Shown: piece after piece, positions 11,454 through 22,639 of the stretch
Numbering within the stretch: position 1 is the stretch's first letter
Layout: each line of letters opens with the position of its first letter
Assembly (NCBI GenBank): GCA_022496805.1
Contig: CM040100.1
Location: forward strand, 11,871,009-11,935,008
Reading direction: 5' to 3'
From: Pohlia nutans
Lineage: Eukaryota > Streptophyta > Bryopsida > Bryales > Mniaceae
Length of the DNA: 64,000 bases
The notes under the pieces: generated by a model
The model's database searches: none
What the model was told of the DNA's origin: nothing
Seen by the model: the letters and a program-made list of their open reading frames with translations, nothing else
Position numbers and translations under genes: made by a program

Positions 11454-11989
11454 CCCTTAGACGTGCCTGCGTCCAGAATCTGGACGATGGATGATTCTGG
11501 ACGTGTCCCTTCACCACGCAGGGGATGTTTTTCATCCATTCAATTTTATTTAAATTCTTGTGCTAGTCGGTTACCATTTGTACGGTACGGATCTTCAAGA
11601 TAAGATATTGAGAGTTTTTGAAAAATAGCAAAAGTGGTTTATGTCAAGTTTCATTCTTAGTTCAAAAAGTGAGACCTTAAACATGATTTTCCATAATAAG
11701 AAGAATCAAATAGTGAAAACCATACCATCTTGTAGTACATGTTATTCCAATTTCATTACAATATTTAAAATTTTAATGTTAATTATGGATTTTTAATTGA
11801 ATTTCAAGAGAAAACCTTGCAAAATTAATTAAAAAATATTAATAATAAATATGATGAATCCGACTGTATAGATGTTATCTTCACATTGACATTTATAACT
11901 TTGCTTTGTACATCAACTCCATTTTAATTTTTTATCAAACATTTTATAACGAATCTTTGAAAACAGTGTTGAATCGGGACCTTAAAGGG
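11454..11989. mobile_element. TTAA-flanked MITE, family E, copy E1 (536 bp)
   Basis: TTAA at 11450-11453 and 11990-11993; starts CCCTTAGACGTGCC and ends GGGACCTTAAAGGG. Inverted copy at 44886-45399 and degraded copy at 22640-23178. Contains 'tctggacg...tctggacg' near its left end. Confidence 0.75.
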
Positions 11990-12201
11990 TTAACTCAAAT
12001 CAGGTGGTAAAATAAGTTCAATATGCTATTGTGATTTTTAATTTAAAGCAGGATTATCCATTGTTGTCTCCGAGCCCAAAAGGGACCTTGTCTATAAGTT
12101 TTTTCATTTTTATGTTAAAATCTAAGAGGTTCATGAAGAGGGACGTTTTTGGGATGGATTACCCTAAACGAGTACTAAAACATATGGTTTTGTGGGGCCC
12201 C

Positions 12202-12448
12202 CATAACATTCTTTAGCAGCCCTATTGTTCACCCTTGGGAATCAGCATTGCAAGCTAGAATCGTTGCAAAAATTGTAATCTTTTGAAGAATCAAAGCCAT
12301 AATCTTTAACTAAAGATGGCTTGGCAGCTCAACAAAATTCTCTTTTTTAACATTTTCCACATGTTCCACATCATCAATTCCCTACTCAGATGTTGATTCT
12401 TCACACAAGCAAAAGGGTGTGTTGTAGTACTAGCTAAAGAATGTTATG
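12202..12448. mobile_element. MITE family R-like, copy R4 (247 bp)
   Basis: Ends CATAACATTCTTTAGC and GCTAAAGAATGTTATG are perfect inverted repeats, related to the CATAAGGTTCTTTAGC ends of R1. Flanked by runs of C on both sides. Confidence 0.7.
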
Positions 12449-12729
12449 CCCCTATCAAAAGGTTGTCCCCAATTTTGAACTTGTATAAGTCCCCGAAATT
12501 TCAATGGGTAGTTCCGAAGGGTAAAATGGAACCGTAGACCTCAATTTTGATTTCAAAATTTTCCAAAAAAACCCCGATAGGATCTCCAAAACAAAAACAA
12601 ATTTTTTTTGGGCCTTCCTTGAAAAACGTTCATAGTAGAGATCCCTTTGGAATGAGAAACAAGAATGGATAATTGGTAATCCTACCCAACTCTTCACCTC
12701 ACACATTACATTCTATAACAGTATGTTTC

Positions 12730-12950
12730 TGTACCCCCTACTGCTTGGTTTGATTTATTCTGACACAATGACTTTTTTTGGAATTACAATGAAAGATGAC
12801 ACTTGTTATTCTATAAGGGAATTTAGTAGGAGTCAAGCAAGTAAGACAAATTTAAGATGTGAAAACAAAGAGCATCAAGAGCATCGGAGAGAATTATGGA
12901 AACTTTAGTAGGGGTACAAAGTCTAAGGCTTAATGATGTTATGAGGTTCA
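12730..12950. repeat. Dispersed repeat, family L, copy 1
   Basis: About 210 bp shared with 37155-37366 in the same orientation ('agggaatttagtaggagtc', 'gatgtgaaaacaaagagca', 'gaaactttagtaggg'). No inverted ends found. Open frames through it look incidental. Confidence 0.55.
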
Positions 12951-13140
12951 CAGTTGTGCAATTCATGCGATCAATTGTGGAGATTTTTTTTTTTAAAGTA
13001 GTAACTTGGACATGTGAAAAATTACCAGAAAAAAAAAAAAAAACCAAAAATATGTCCTTTCAAAGTTTATGATGAAATTCATGGCAATGAAGCAAGAGTT
13101 GGTCTGAAAGGGATGAAGTAAAATATATTTTTGTAAATTA

Positions 13141-13685
13141 AAGTAGTGCACCCTATTTGTGACATCTACTTATTAGGAGTATCCAAGTGGGTCTATCAAT
13201 CCACTAGAAGCCTACTTGATGCCTCTATTCAATGATTCATGATCTAAAATTTAGAAAAAAGAGAAAAATGGATCCTACCATATAAACTTCCTTTTTGACG
13301 AGTTTTACTTAGTGAGTAAAAGATAGGAGCCCCCCCCCCCCCCCCCTTTTGCCACCTCACCTTTAGACTTGAAACTATGGGGACCCATTAAAAAAATAAA
13401 AATCTCACCTCTTTCATTCAGAAAGCAACCAGTGGCACTATAAATACCCCTATTTGTGACATCTATTCAGACATTCATTTGTGCCATTTACTTACCCTTG
13501 CATGGATTTGAATTTATTGACAACACCTTCAATAAATTATATAATTTACATCTAATGTCACAGAAATTTGATTCCACTTGCAATGAGTTTGTGTTATGAT
13601 GTTCCACATTCAACATTTTTAAAACCTTCGTTACAATTCCAAGAGGGTGCAATTGAAATTGTAACACAAATAGGGTGCACTACTT
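13141..13685. mobile_element. MITE with AAGTAGTGCACCC ends (545 bp)
   Basis: Both ends read AAGTAGTGCACCCTATTTGTG inward, with mismatches only after that. An internal partial copy of the end lies at about 13445-13465. A run of C (about 13330-13348) is inside. Confidence 0.6.
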
Positions 13686-13801
13686 AGAAAATGTGATTTC
13701 AAAATTTCATGTGGTGTTTGGCTAAACATAATCTTTTCCAGCAATCAGGCAACATAGCTTGTAAACACCGGTTTGTCAGTAACACCAAGAACCTCTAACT
13801 T

Positions 13802-14001
13802 GCATAAGGTTCTTTAGCCCTTCTATTGTTGACTTCATAATATTGGCTACCATTCCCAAATCACTGTAGCAGATTCAGAATAATGGGCAAGTCCACATCA
13901 TCTTTAGCTAAAGATTGGGTGGTAAGACATTGAATTTAATATGAAAGCATTTACAATGCTACTATTGAAAATGGCGGACTCCACCAACTGCTAAAAAACC
14001 T
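13802..14001. mobile_element. MITE family R, copy R3, right end truncated
   Basis: Left end GCATAAGGTTCTTTAGCCC; interior like R2; right end GCTAAAAAACCT is cut where the neighbouring MITE (14003-14370) begins, which suggests that element inserted into its end. Confidence 0.6.
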
Positions 14002-14002
14002 A

Positions 14003-14370
14003 GGGGCTGCTTCACACTATGGCCGTCCAAGTCGAGAGGCCGTGGGATTGAGTGACCAAACTTTGTTGAGAAACCACAAAAATGGGTTGAAAATAGGCAA
14101 TAAAATATAGTTTTGATGTTTTATGAAAAAAAAATCGACGACCTCTTGACCATAGTTTGGGTTTCTATTCCTGTTCGACCCAAACTTCCTTTGAGAGTCT
14201 GTCAACCTTGGTCAAAAAATGTTGCCATGTAAGCATTTTGAAGGGCGACGGCCTTTGGACTTTGTCCTCTAGTGTGAAGGGTCGAGAGGCCCAATTCTTG
14301 ATTTCTTACAATCCGATTGGTGGAAATCGACGGCCTCTCGACCTTTGGTCGTAGTGTGAAGCGGCCCTAA
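14003..14370. mobile_element. MITE family H with GGGGCTGCTTCACACTA ends
   Basis: Left end GGGGCTGCTTCACACTA; right end TAGTGTGAAGCGGCCC. Subterminal GAGAGGCC/GGCCTCTC also pair. Related by sequence style to the element at 41182-41308 (GGCCTCTTTACACT). TWA-type flanks would suggest Harbinger; not certain. Confidence 0.6.
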
Positions 14371-14400
14371 GTATGTGCAAAGGATCCTCCATCCTCAAAA

Positions 14401-14524
14401 GGGGAGAGTAGTATTGTTCCAAGGTCCCTTTGTCCGGTAGGCATCGGGGCATTGACATTACGAACGGACACTTTATTCACGCCGGCCTTGCAATAGGGTC
14501 GGTGTTTCTATCTATCTATTTATC
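14401..14524 (+). repeat. LINE/SINE-tail-like repeat, family K, copy K1
   Basis: Consensus landmarks shared by four copies: 'gagtagt.ttg', 'ccctttgtccggtgggca', 'actttattcacgccggcc', then a short CCGG...CCGG-type hairpin and a 3' TCTATCTATC tail. The others start near 15046, 24183 and 61795, all plus strand. Confidence 0.55.
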
Positions 14525-14770
14525 TGCAAAGGATCCAAAATTTAATTGGAAAACCCAAACCAAGTAAAGCTGTCATTTGTTGTTTACAAGTTTCTGTTCC
14601 TGTGTGGGCCAGCTTTCAGACATTGGATAGTCTGCTGCCTGCCATAAACTTACATTGATAACAGAATGCAAGACTCAAAAAAAACTGCCCTGACTTTTAA
14701 TTCATGTTGCTGACAAAATGCTGTCCAAGCAGATTCAGTTGTAGGGCAGGATTGCAGGTTATTGCCATTA

Positions 14771-14790
14771 CCCTAAACCCTAAACCCTAC
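14771..14790. repeat. Interstitial telomere-type repeat
   Basis: About two and a half CCCTAAA units, the plant-type telomere heptamer. Too short to be a chromosome end. Confidence 0.6.
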
Positions 14791-15045
14791 ATTTACAATA
14801 TTCTATTTCAAAATATGTCAAATTTTATGAATATTCTTCAACATTGTTTTTTCACCATACAAATTACAAAAAGAGAATTGCATATATATATATATATATA
14901 TATATAACTTTTTGAAATATTTCTTGAAAAACCAGAGGTGTTTCTACTCAAAAAGTACACAAAATTAACCATTTTCAATGCATTGAGCCAAAATAAATAA
15001 GAACTTTGAATCGCTTTGGCTTCAATTTATGCATACTGGAAAGTT

Positions 15046-15146
15046 GTTACAATGGTCCTTTGTCCGGTGGGCACTAGGTCATTGACGTTACAAACAAACA
15101 ATTTATTCACGCCGGCCTCAAAAGAGGACCGGAGTTTCTATCTACT
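15046..15146 (+). repeat. LINE/SINE-tail-like repeat, family K, copy K2
   Basis: Same landmarks as K1: 'cctttgtccggtgggcac', 'tttattcacgccggcc', 'gaggaccgg', 'tttctatct'. The best-preserved CCGGCC/GGACCGG hairpin of the four. Confidence 0.55.
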
Positions 15147-15319
15147 GGAAAGTTGAGATTTTTGAGATTATGTTTGATAATTGAATTGAGAATTTTCCAA
15201 AACAATTTCAATAATAATAATAATAATAATAATAATTTTATTTTCATCCTTTTAAAATTTATTTACTCAAAAAGTTATTTTACTCAAATCTTTCATAAAA
15301 TAGCTTCCCGTAAAGTTAC

Positions 15320-15420
15320 CCCTAAACCATATTTTCAGTGAAAAAATGAGACAAGACCAATCAATACTGCCTTGAATATGCAAAAAAAAACCCAAAACAT
15401 GCTCCTCAAGGCTATAGGGG
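15320..15420. mobile_element. Small TTAA-type element (about 101 bp)
   Basis: Starts CCCCTAAACC after TTAC (15316-15319, one base off TTAA) and ends GCTATAGGGG before TTAA (15421-15424). Possible internally deleted MITE. Confidence 0.45.
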
Positions 15421-15610
15421 TTAACAATTGCGTTAGTTTGAAAGCAAAAATGTCCTTCACAATGCATGGTGACAAAATTTATCAAATTTATCAGGAACAT
15501 CAACAATTTATGGTTGGGTAACCTTATGATATCAGGTGCAGCTCACGTAATAGTGTTACTTATCCTACTACAAAATCTATTCATAAAAGTCAGTGTTTAA
15601 TTAACACGTA

Positions 15611-15677
15611 GTGTGGATATCAATAATATGTGGTGGATATCAATAATACGTGGTGGATATCAATAATACGTGGTGGA
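15611..15677. repeat. Tandem repeat, about 22-bp unit, three copies
   Basis: Repeats of 'gtggatatcaataatacgtg' with one or two changes between units. Confidence 0.7.
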
Positions 15678-15911
15678 TATTTAGTGTGGCCTTTATTTAG
15701 TTGTCACCAACACTACATCACATAACATAATTTGTATTCAATGATAAATTGGTAAGTCATCCAAATCACTTGAACAAGGTCTAACTTCGAATATTCAAAT
15801 AATCATTTGCTTCATATTCAAATAAAAAAGATTTAAAAACTTTAATTAATTTGAGAAAATGAATTAAATGGTGCAGTTGCTCAAAAGTCTGGCCAAGTCT
15901 GGAAGACTTAA

Positions 15912-16227
15912 CCCTTGAGTGTGCAAGGAGCCCCGTGGGGTCATGATTAGTCGTTTTTTTAGCAGAACACTGATTTTTATTTAGTTCTTAATTTCAAATG
16001 AAAATGGTCCCAACTAAGAAAGTGTGGGGGGCATCTTCTACTTTCTAGTTCAATATATCATTCTTCAAAATTGTTAAAATTGCGTTTTTTACAGCACTTT
16101 GGAGCTCAAAACCCTAAAATTCCAGTATACACCGAAGAAAAAGTTTTTCTATCGAATTTCATTTTATGTAAGCTCAAGAAGCATGCCACCTATATAGAAT
16201 ACTTTTTGCACACATCCTTTTCACCGG
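15912..16227. mobile_element. TTAA-flanked element (316 bp)
   Basis: TTAA at 15908-15911 and 16228-16231. Starts CCCTTGAGTGTGCAAGG; the right end TTTGCACACATCCTTTTCACCGG is a loose inverted match. Single copy in the window. Confidence 0.5.
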
Positions 16228-16504
16228 TTAATCCCTAGAGAACTCTCTAGAGTATAGAACCCATCTTTTTAAGTCCTGAAAACTCGTTTCCTAGGCGCTA
16301 TGTGGTGTATTGTTTGCATTTGCGCGTTTGCCTGAAACATTTGCATTTGTATATTCTTGTGTATGCCCGAAATGTACGCAATAGGACCGCTCAAATATCC
16401 TACCCGTTCTCTACAGCTCGATCCGCACATGCAAGCTCTCATCAAGAACCATCATGAGCTCAAGCAACGGATCACACAACGTGGACCTTTAATCTCCATC
16501 GACA

Positions 16505-17105
16505 TACACAACCCGCATCGACGTCAAATAACACGCGGGCAAGCCCGTACAAACGATGTCGAGCACGCGTTGCCAAGCGAGCAGTCACGCATGCAAGCAA
16601 ATAGTTTACGAAATGGATTCAAAGGTTTATTTTAACTAATGAATATTGACTTCTTCTCATGAAACTTGAAAGATTATGATTAAAATTAACTCTAAAGGAC
16701 CAAAGAGCCCAAATTGAGAGTCATGTTTATTTTTAATATTTTTGAGGACCTATATGGTTTTTTTTTTAAAAAATAGCACATGCAATGTTCTTCACTAATT
16801 CCATCGATATAAAATTTTGACTCATCTTAATTATATTTTTTCACAATATGATCAATTGAATTTGTTAATATAAAACCATGAATCTTTGGTCCATTAGGGT
16901 TAAAGGGTATTTGTCTTTATTTTGGGGTCTAGCTTTTCATTTTTGAAAACTTATCTCATACCAACCCTTAAAAGATGAAAGATGAGAAGGTCTTTATACC
17001 AACCCTTCAGTATAAAATTGATTTCATCTTAAATATATTTCTCACAATATGATCAATTGAATTTGGCTTTTCAAAACCATGAATCCTTGTCTCTTTAGAG
17101 GTTAA
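16505..17105. repeat. Left arm of a large inverted repeat (first part), containing C2
   Basis: Matches the reverse complement of 20884-21560: a CpG-rich part ('cacgcgttgccaagcg', 'atgcaagc...caaaggtttatttt'), then family-C element C2, then a spacer 'tctttattttggggtc'. The arm ends at TTAA (17102-17105), where a 1.26-kb TTAA element begins, and resumes at 18371. Confidence 0.6.
16690..16899. mobile_element. TTAA-flanked MITE, family C, copy C2 (210 bp)
   Basis: TTAA at 16686-16689 and 16900-16903; starts CTCTAAAGGACCAAAGAGCCC and ends CTTTGGTCCATTAGGG. Confidence 0.7.
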
Positions 17106-18366
17106 CCCCTAAAGGACCATGTTCATCCCTAAAAATTTATCACTTCTAATGATGCTTTCAAGAACACATTCGTATACCTCAGTTGGTATTCATGTAGAAA
17201 CATTCACCGTTAAAGCTGAAAGAGGACTTAGTCGTGAGAGTGTATATCAATTTTCAAAACAATTTACCGTATACATTACATGAATATAAGGTTTGATTAT
17301 GAGTTGTTTAATGAAATTTTTGAACAAAATCAATAGGTCATTCACAACAAACATTCTCATAAATTCTAAAACCATGATTAGAGTTTGAAATTTCATGAGC
17401 ATACAAAGATGTACTGTGTTTAGGTGCTCACAAAAAACGGTGTTCTAAAACTAAATACAACAACAATGATTGATTCCAAAAGATTCATGTTTGGGTGAAG
17501 TGACTTGTTGGTGACTCGTTGAGCCGGTGTTTATGATCATTATTATTTGTTACATTGTGTAAAATGTGTGAAGATTTCAAAAATATTTTTGGAATTTTCA
17601 AAAATATTTTTGGAGTTCCAAAATAATATAACATATGTAGAAAAGATTTCAAATATTGAAAATATTTCATTCTAAATAAATTTAAACATTTTCTGTAATT
17701 ATTTTATATTGTTTATGACGCATTAATGAAAAATGTTTTACACATTGTGCTTTTTTAATATTTTTATTTTTATTTTTTATTTTTTACAAATCTAACGCCT
17801 TAGTATGAAAACGCCCTTTAGGTCATCAACCTCTCTAACTACCATGTCCCAAATTCACCTACGTTGAAGCTTTAGTTTTTTCTCGTCGGATTGATCAATA
17901 TAATTGCACATTTTGAAAGATTTTTGTATTCTTGTAACGGACATTTACAATTCTCTACACTAAATGGCTTATTTAGTGTTTTAGGAGAATTGATGTCTTT
18001 TACCACAATTCGTTCAAAGGTGAAGAGAAATAGTGGCCCTTGACACTACATAGGAGTTCGCCACTTGTAATTTTCGCTTTCATTAAGAGGGCTATTTTCT
18101 TTCCAAGTAATGAGAGTGACATGAGGTGGCATGCCATAATTATTATGAAATTGCCATCTGTCATTGAAACACTACATTCATTTTTTTCTTATGAGGACAC
18201 TATATTTCCCTAAAATTAAATAGTGTCCGGTTTTAGAAATAGTGTACTGGGCCACTAAATACGCTATTCAATGTAGTTAACATTGAGTCAAAATTATGGA
18301 ATCCACTAAGTTACTACGTAATGAAATTATTCTTGGACACAACGTATCCTTGTGGTCCTCTAGGGA
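17106..18366. mobile_element. Larger TTAA-flanked element (1.26 kb) interrupting the inverted-repeat arm
   Basis: TTAA at 17102-17105 and 18367-18370. Left end CCCCTAAAGGACCATG; right end TGTGGTCCTCTAGGGA is its approximate inverse. The sequence on either side is contiguous in the opposite arm (around 20860-20890), which acts as an empty-site comparison. It contains MITE F2 and no recognisable protein. The AT-rich 17560-17780 part has nothing I can name. Confidence 0.6.
17966..18265. mobile_element. MITE family F, copy F2, nested
   Basis: Reverse-complement relative of F1: ends GGCTTATTTAGTGT and GGCCACTAAATACGC; shared interior includes 'gtagtgtcaaggg/actat' and 'gtggcatgcca'-type blocks. 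Confidence 0.6.
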
Positions 18367-18547
18367 TTAAAGAGTATTTGCCTTTCTTTGCCCAAAGTCG
18401 AACCCTCTCATTTATCTTTCAAATCTCATAACAACCCTTTAAAAATGAAAGGTGAAAATGATTTAAAACCTTCACAGTGAAAAACATTTTCATAACAACC
18501 CATTTGAAAACATTTGTAAAAGTAGTATACAAAGATCTTTTGAATGA

Positions 18548-18785
18548 ACATACTCCTAAAGGATACATCCCTAAAAGACCAAGGATTTGTGGTTTCAAGT
18601 GACAACTGATTCAATTGATTATATTGTATTTTTTTAGTTCCATATTTTATATTACATGAATCAATGAAGAACATTATATTATATTTGTTGGTAAAAATAA
18701 ATGAAAATCCACATTGAACCCGGTCAAAATTGTGAAAATCAAAACAAAAGACCAAATTCAGGCTTCTTGGTCCTTTAAGGGGTAA
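18548..18785. mobile_element. TTAA-type MITE, family C, copy C4 (degraded ends)
   Basis: Reads TCCCTAAAAGACCAAGGATT at the left and GGCTTCTTGGTCCTTTAAGGGG at the right, i.e. opposite orientation to C1. TTAA is no longer intact on either side. With 18371-18547 it is the second part of the left inverted-repeat arm (matches the reverse complement of 20580-20880). Confidence 0.6.
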
Positions 18786-19333
18786 CCGGTAAAGGACTAG
18801 GACTGTTTTGTTCAAAAATCACTACAATGCTGCCATTTCTAATCCTTGGGGCACAATTTCAAAAAAAAACTTTTTATTTCACAATCCAACTATAGAAACT
18901 TTCCTTTACTACCAAAGGAATGTGCTAAAAAAAATCTCAATCTTTGACTGCGTAGATCAAAAGATATATACGTTTGAAGTGAGAATGTGTGAAAATAAAA
19001 AAAACTCCCCCAAAATTTGTAGTTGTGTATTTTTCTTCCTATTTTGAAAATTTCCACTACGGAGATTTGTTGTTCTTCACTTTCACAATCTACACAATGT
19101 TAGTAACTTGTATACCAAATTTGAGAAATAGGACAATGATTTTATATACTGAATTTCTGATCAGGGAGTACATGACTTTCATGAATTTTTGATCAGGAAG
19201 TACCCATGGAAGCTCTCAAAAAGAACCAGGGTCTCCTTGTTGCTCACCCTACAATTCACGGCCCAACAACTCAAATTTCCCCACTTTTTAATTTCTAAAG
19301 CCGAGTTTAGCCTTATGATCCTTTCGGGGTTAA

Positions 19334-19918
19334 CCCTTAACTGCCCGAGCGTTCACTTTTTGAACAATGTACAGATTTCATCCATGTTTTCTTATCCGTC
19401 ATGTTTTCTTATCCATGCAATGTCGATTTTTTACTATAGATTTTATAGGAAGTTAGTTTCAAGCATGTGTGAATCGATTAGAAAGGGGATGATTTGTGAA
19501 AAATTTATGCCTCATTTCATGTTGTAGTAATTCACCCAAAAATTTGAAGATCTTATTTCAAAAGTTTTTAAAAGTGCTTTTGAAAAAGTCAGCTCATAAA
19601 ATCAAGCAGCCAAAAAAATCTCCAAAAATCACTACACTTAGAGGATTACTTTTCAACCAATCACAACAAATTTCATCCACAGATTGTCAATATCTTATTT
19701 GTAATCGAATTACAAAAGAGTTTTGAAATTTGAGTTTCAAATTTTATTCGAAAATATTGCTGATAGCATTCATAGATCTAACCCTATATATAGAATCTAA
19801 ACTTCATCATGTAAAACTATTATTTATACATCAAGTCCAAAATATCCCTCTTAGTTGCATTTTATAATGCATCATTGCAAGATTGCCAAATTTGGAGAGG
19901 GCTCTAGGCATTTAGGGG
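19334..19918. mobile_element. TTAA-flanked MITE, family D, copy D2 (585 bp)
   Basis: TTAA at 19330-19333 and 19919-19922. Starts CCCTTAACTGCCCGAGCG, ends GCTCTAGGCATTTAGGGG. On its left is a family-C right end (GATCCTTTCGGGG) and on its right a family-C left end (GGACCAAAAAG), so three elements meet here. Confidence 0.75.
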
Positions 19919-19922
19919 TTAA

Positions 19923-20690
19923 GGACCAAAAAGTTTAAATTTTGTCTCATATTTTGATTTTCACAACTTTGATTAGGTTCAATGTGGATTTCCAATGATT
20001 TTCAATTTATTTGTTTTCCTCAATCCCTAAACACACAAACGATCATTTTCTGGTCGCTCCTCGAATCTAACGGGCAGCCCGGAAAAAATAATAATGTTTT
20101 TGAAAAAATTAAAATAATTTAAAATACCACATTAAGTCTACTTTCCAACGCAATTTGTGTTATGTCAATTCGAGTTAAACTCCACTAAGAAGAATTATTC
20201 AAAATGGATCACCTCAATATTGTCTTAGCGTTATAAATTTAGTATTTTTAGAAAATAATGATGTTCCCTCCATCATTTCTTTTGCTTTTTTGAAGTTTAC
20301 AATAAATAAACTAACTTTAACCAATCATGCTAATTTTAAACTCTAAAAGTGAAATTATAATTTATGCAAATTTTCAAAGGTTAATGCTTTTAAATTCATT
20401 CAAAAAATATCTAAAGTTATTTTTGGAAGTTTGACTGTACAGATAATTTGTAGAGATGATGCCCTACATTCTGTCTATTGAACCAAACTTCATCAAACAT
20501 AGGGAAGGTACATATTATAACACTCCTATGTTTTGTCCAATACTCCTCATGCTTTTAGGGATTAATCCACACATGCAATGTAACGTTCTTCATTATTTGA
20601 TTCATGTAATATAAAATATGGAATTAAAAAAATACAATATAATCAATTGAATTTGTTGCTTAAAAACCACAAATCCTTGGTACTTTAGGG
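19923..20690. mobile_element. TTAA-type MITE, family C, copy C8, split by element G1
   Basis: Left piece 19923-20033 and right piece 20576-20690 together give a family-C copy ('ttgattaggttcaatgtggat' on the left; 'acacatgcaatg', 'caattgaatttgttgc' on the right). It ends CTTGGTACTTTAGGG. Confidence 0.6.
20034..20571. mobile_element. TTAA-flanked MITE, family G, copy G1 (538 bp)
   Basis: Starts TCCCTAAACACAC after TCAA (20030-20033, probably mutated TTAA) and ends CATGCTTTTAGGGA before TTAA (20572-20575). Most of it is repeated at 23386-23824 ('cattagcgttataaa', 'atgatgttccctc', 'gatgatgccctacatt'). Confidence 0.65.
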
Positions 20691-20883
20691 ATGTGTCCTT
20701 TAGGAGTATGTTCATTCAAAGGATCTTTGTGTATTACTTTTACAAATGTTTTCAAATGGATTTTTGTGAAAATGTTTTTCAATGAGAAAGATTTAAATCA
20801 TCTTCACCTTTCATTTTTGAAAGGTTAGTATGAGATTTGAAAGATAAATGAGAGGCTATACCCCAAAGAAAGGTAAGTACCCC

Positions 20884-21560
20884 TTAACCTCTAAAGAAAC
20901 AAGGATTCATGGTTTTGAAAAGTCAAATTCAATTGATCGTATTGTGTGAAATATAATTAAGATGAAACCAATTTTATATTGAAGGATTGGAATGAAGACC
21001 GTTTCATCTTTCATTTTGAAGGGTTGGTATGAGATAAGCTTTCAAAAATGAAAAGTTGGACCCCAAAATAAAGGCAAATCACTTTTAACCCTAAAGGACA
21101 AAAAATTCATGTTTATAAATTAACAAATTCAATTGATCATATTGTGAAAAATATAATTAAAATGAGACCAAATTTTATATCGACGAAATTAGTGAAGAAC
21201 ATTGTATGTACTAGTAAAAAAAACCAAAAAAAAAACAAAAAAAAACAAAAAAGAAAGAAAGAAAGAAAGAAAAACCATAAAGAAGTCCATATAGGATTTA
21301 TTCAAAAATCCTTAAAAATATATGACTCCCAATTTGGGCTCCTTGGTCCTTTAGGGTGAATTTTATTCATAATCTGTCAAGTTTGATGAGAATAAGTGAA
21401 TATTCGTTATTTGAAATAAACCTTTGAGCCCGCTTGCATGCCCAACCGCCCGCTTGGCAACACAAAATTTGGAGCGCGTGTTGGGCTTGCCTCGTTGCAG
21501 TCGATGTCGACACGGGCCGTGTACATCAATGTCGACTTGGGCCACGTACATCGATCTCGA
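20884..21560. repeat. Right arm of the large inverted repeat
   Basis: Reverse-complement counterpart of 16505-17105. The arm further left (20580-20883) is the counterpart of 18371-18785. Includes the family-C element at 21089-21356 and the CpG-rich tail 21420-21560. The intervening 1.7 kb (18.8-20.5 kb) is not duplicated and holds D2 and G1. Confidence 0.6.
21089..21356. mobile_element. TTAA-type MITE, family C, copy C9 (268 bp)
   Basis: TTAA at 21085-21088; starts CCCTAAAGGACAAAAAATTC; ends CTTGGTCCTTTAGGG before TGAA (mutated TTAA). An A-rich/GAAA microsatellite expands its middle (21215-21275). Confidence 0.65.
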
Positions 21561-21689
21561 CCTGGTTTTTCGTTATCACGTGGGCTACCCAAAATACGGG
21601 ACGATGATTTTCCGAAGCCCAAAACGGTTGTACTTGTACAAAGCGTTCACCCAATGGTTTAGACCAAGGAATTTAGCAGTTTGAAAAGA

Positions 21690-22639
21690 CGGGTTCTACA
21701 TCGTGAAAATCGAAATCCACAACCGCCAAATGTTGTTTGGTGACACCATGCAAATAGTATTCCATACCACCCACACCTTGTTGTTCATCACTAATATTAA
21801 CAGTTTCCCTAAAATAAAATCATATTATTTTAAGTATTTTGTAATTACTATGATTTTTACAAGAAAAACACTTTGAAAAATCTTATAAATTTCATTTTTA
21901 TTTAAATAATTATGAAAAAAATCAAGATAAACTGGTTTAACAATAAATTATATGAGTAAAATACCAGAAAAAAATACAATATATTTTAAAATGTGAGGAA
22001 TTGACCAGGTAACTGTAGTGTGAATGCTTAAGGGTTAACTGGACAGATGTGCTCAGTTTCACTATCCCTCTCAATGAGGTGCCACTAGTATTCCATCAAT
22101 CAATGCACATGTTAAGTTACAATGGCCATGGTTTGATTGATACCCAAATTTTAAGCGAACTAGGAACAGACTGACAGAGCAGAACCGTACCTGGTCAGAT
22201 TCAGACTGAGTGGCGTCAAAATAGAATTACCACTTCAGATCCACGTCACCCAAAACCAATCACAAGACGCCACGTGGCTTTTTCTGGGGACAAAAATATA
22301 TACTGATTTATGGCGAAGCTGACCGTGACGTAGGGTAGTCAGATTTCTGCTTGAATGTCTGCATGTACAGTACCCAAGTGCCATGTGGTTTTTGTGACAT
22401 TTGATGTATACTGTACATTTATACTTCTTATCGACGGGTAAGTATGTTACTGTGCAGGACTTGATGTGATGAGACTCGTCTAGTGTTCGGACAACATCAG
22501 CTCTGCAATTCGGTACCCACAGCACTTTCGCAGTTGTAAGAGCATGCCCACCCTACCTCTGAATTCTCTCGTGAATCTGAAAAGTGGATGAAAAGTGGAT
22601 GAAAAGTTTATCATGAATCTGAAAAGTGGTTGACATACC
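21690..22639. other. Intergenic, no gene recognised
   Basis: An isolated TTAA-type right end (GCTTAAGGG before TTAA 22035-22038) has no partner. 22230-22550 is CpG-richer with a CACGTGG G-box-like word at 22273-22279, but no exon follows. Confidence 0.4.

Noticed and set aside
21363..21684. Overlapping frames on both strands around a CpG-rich patch
   Set aside because: High CpG content depletes stops in all frames; no domain, and the region is an inverted-repeat arm.
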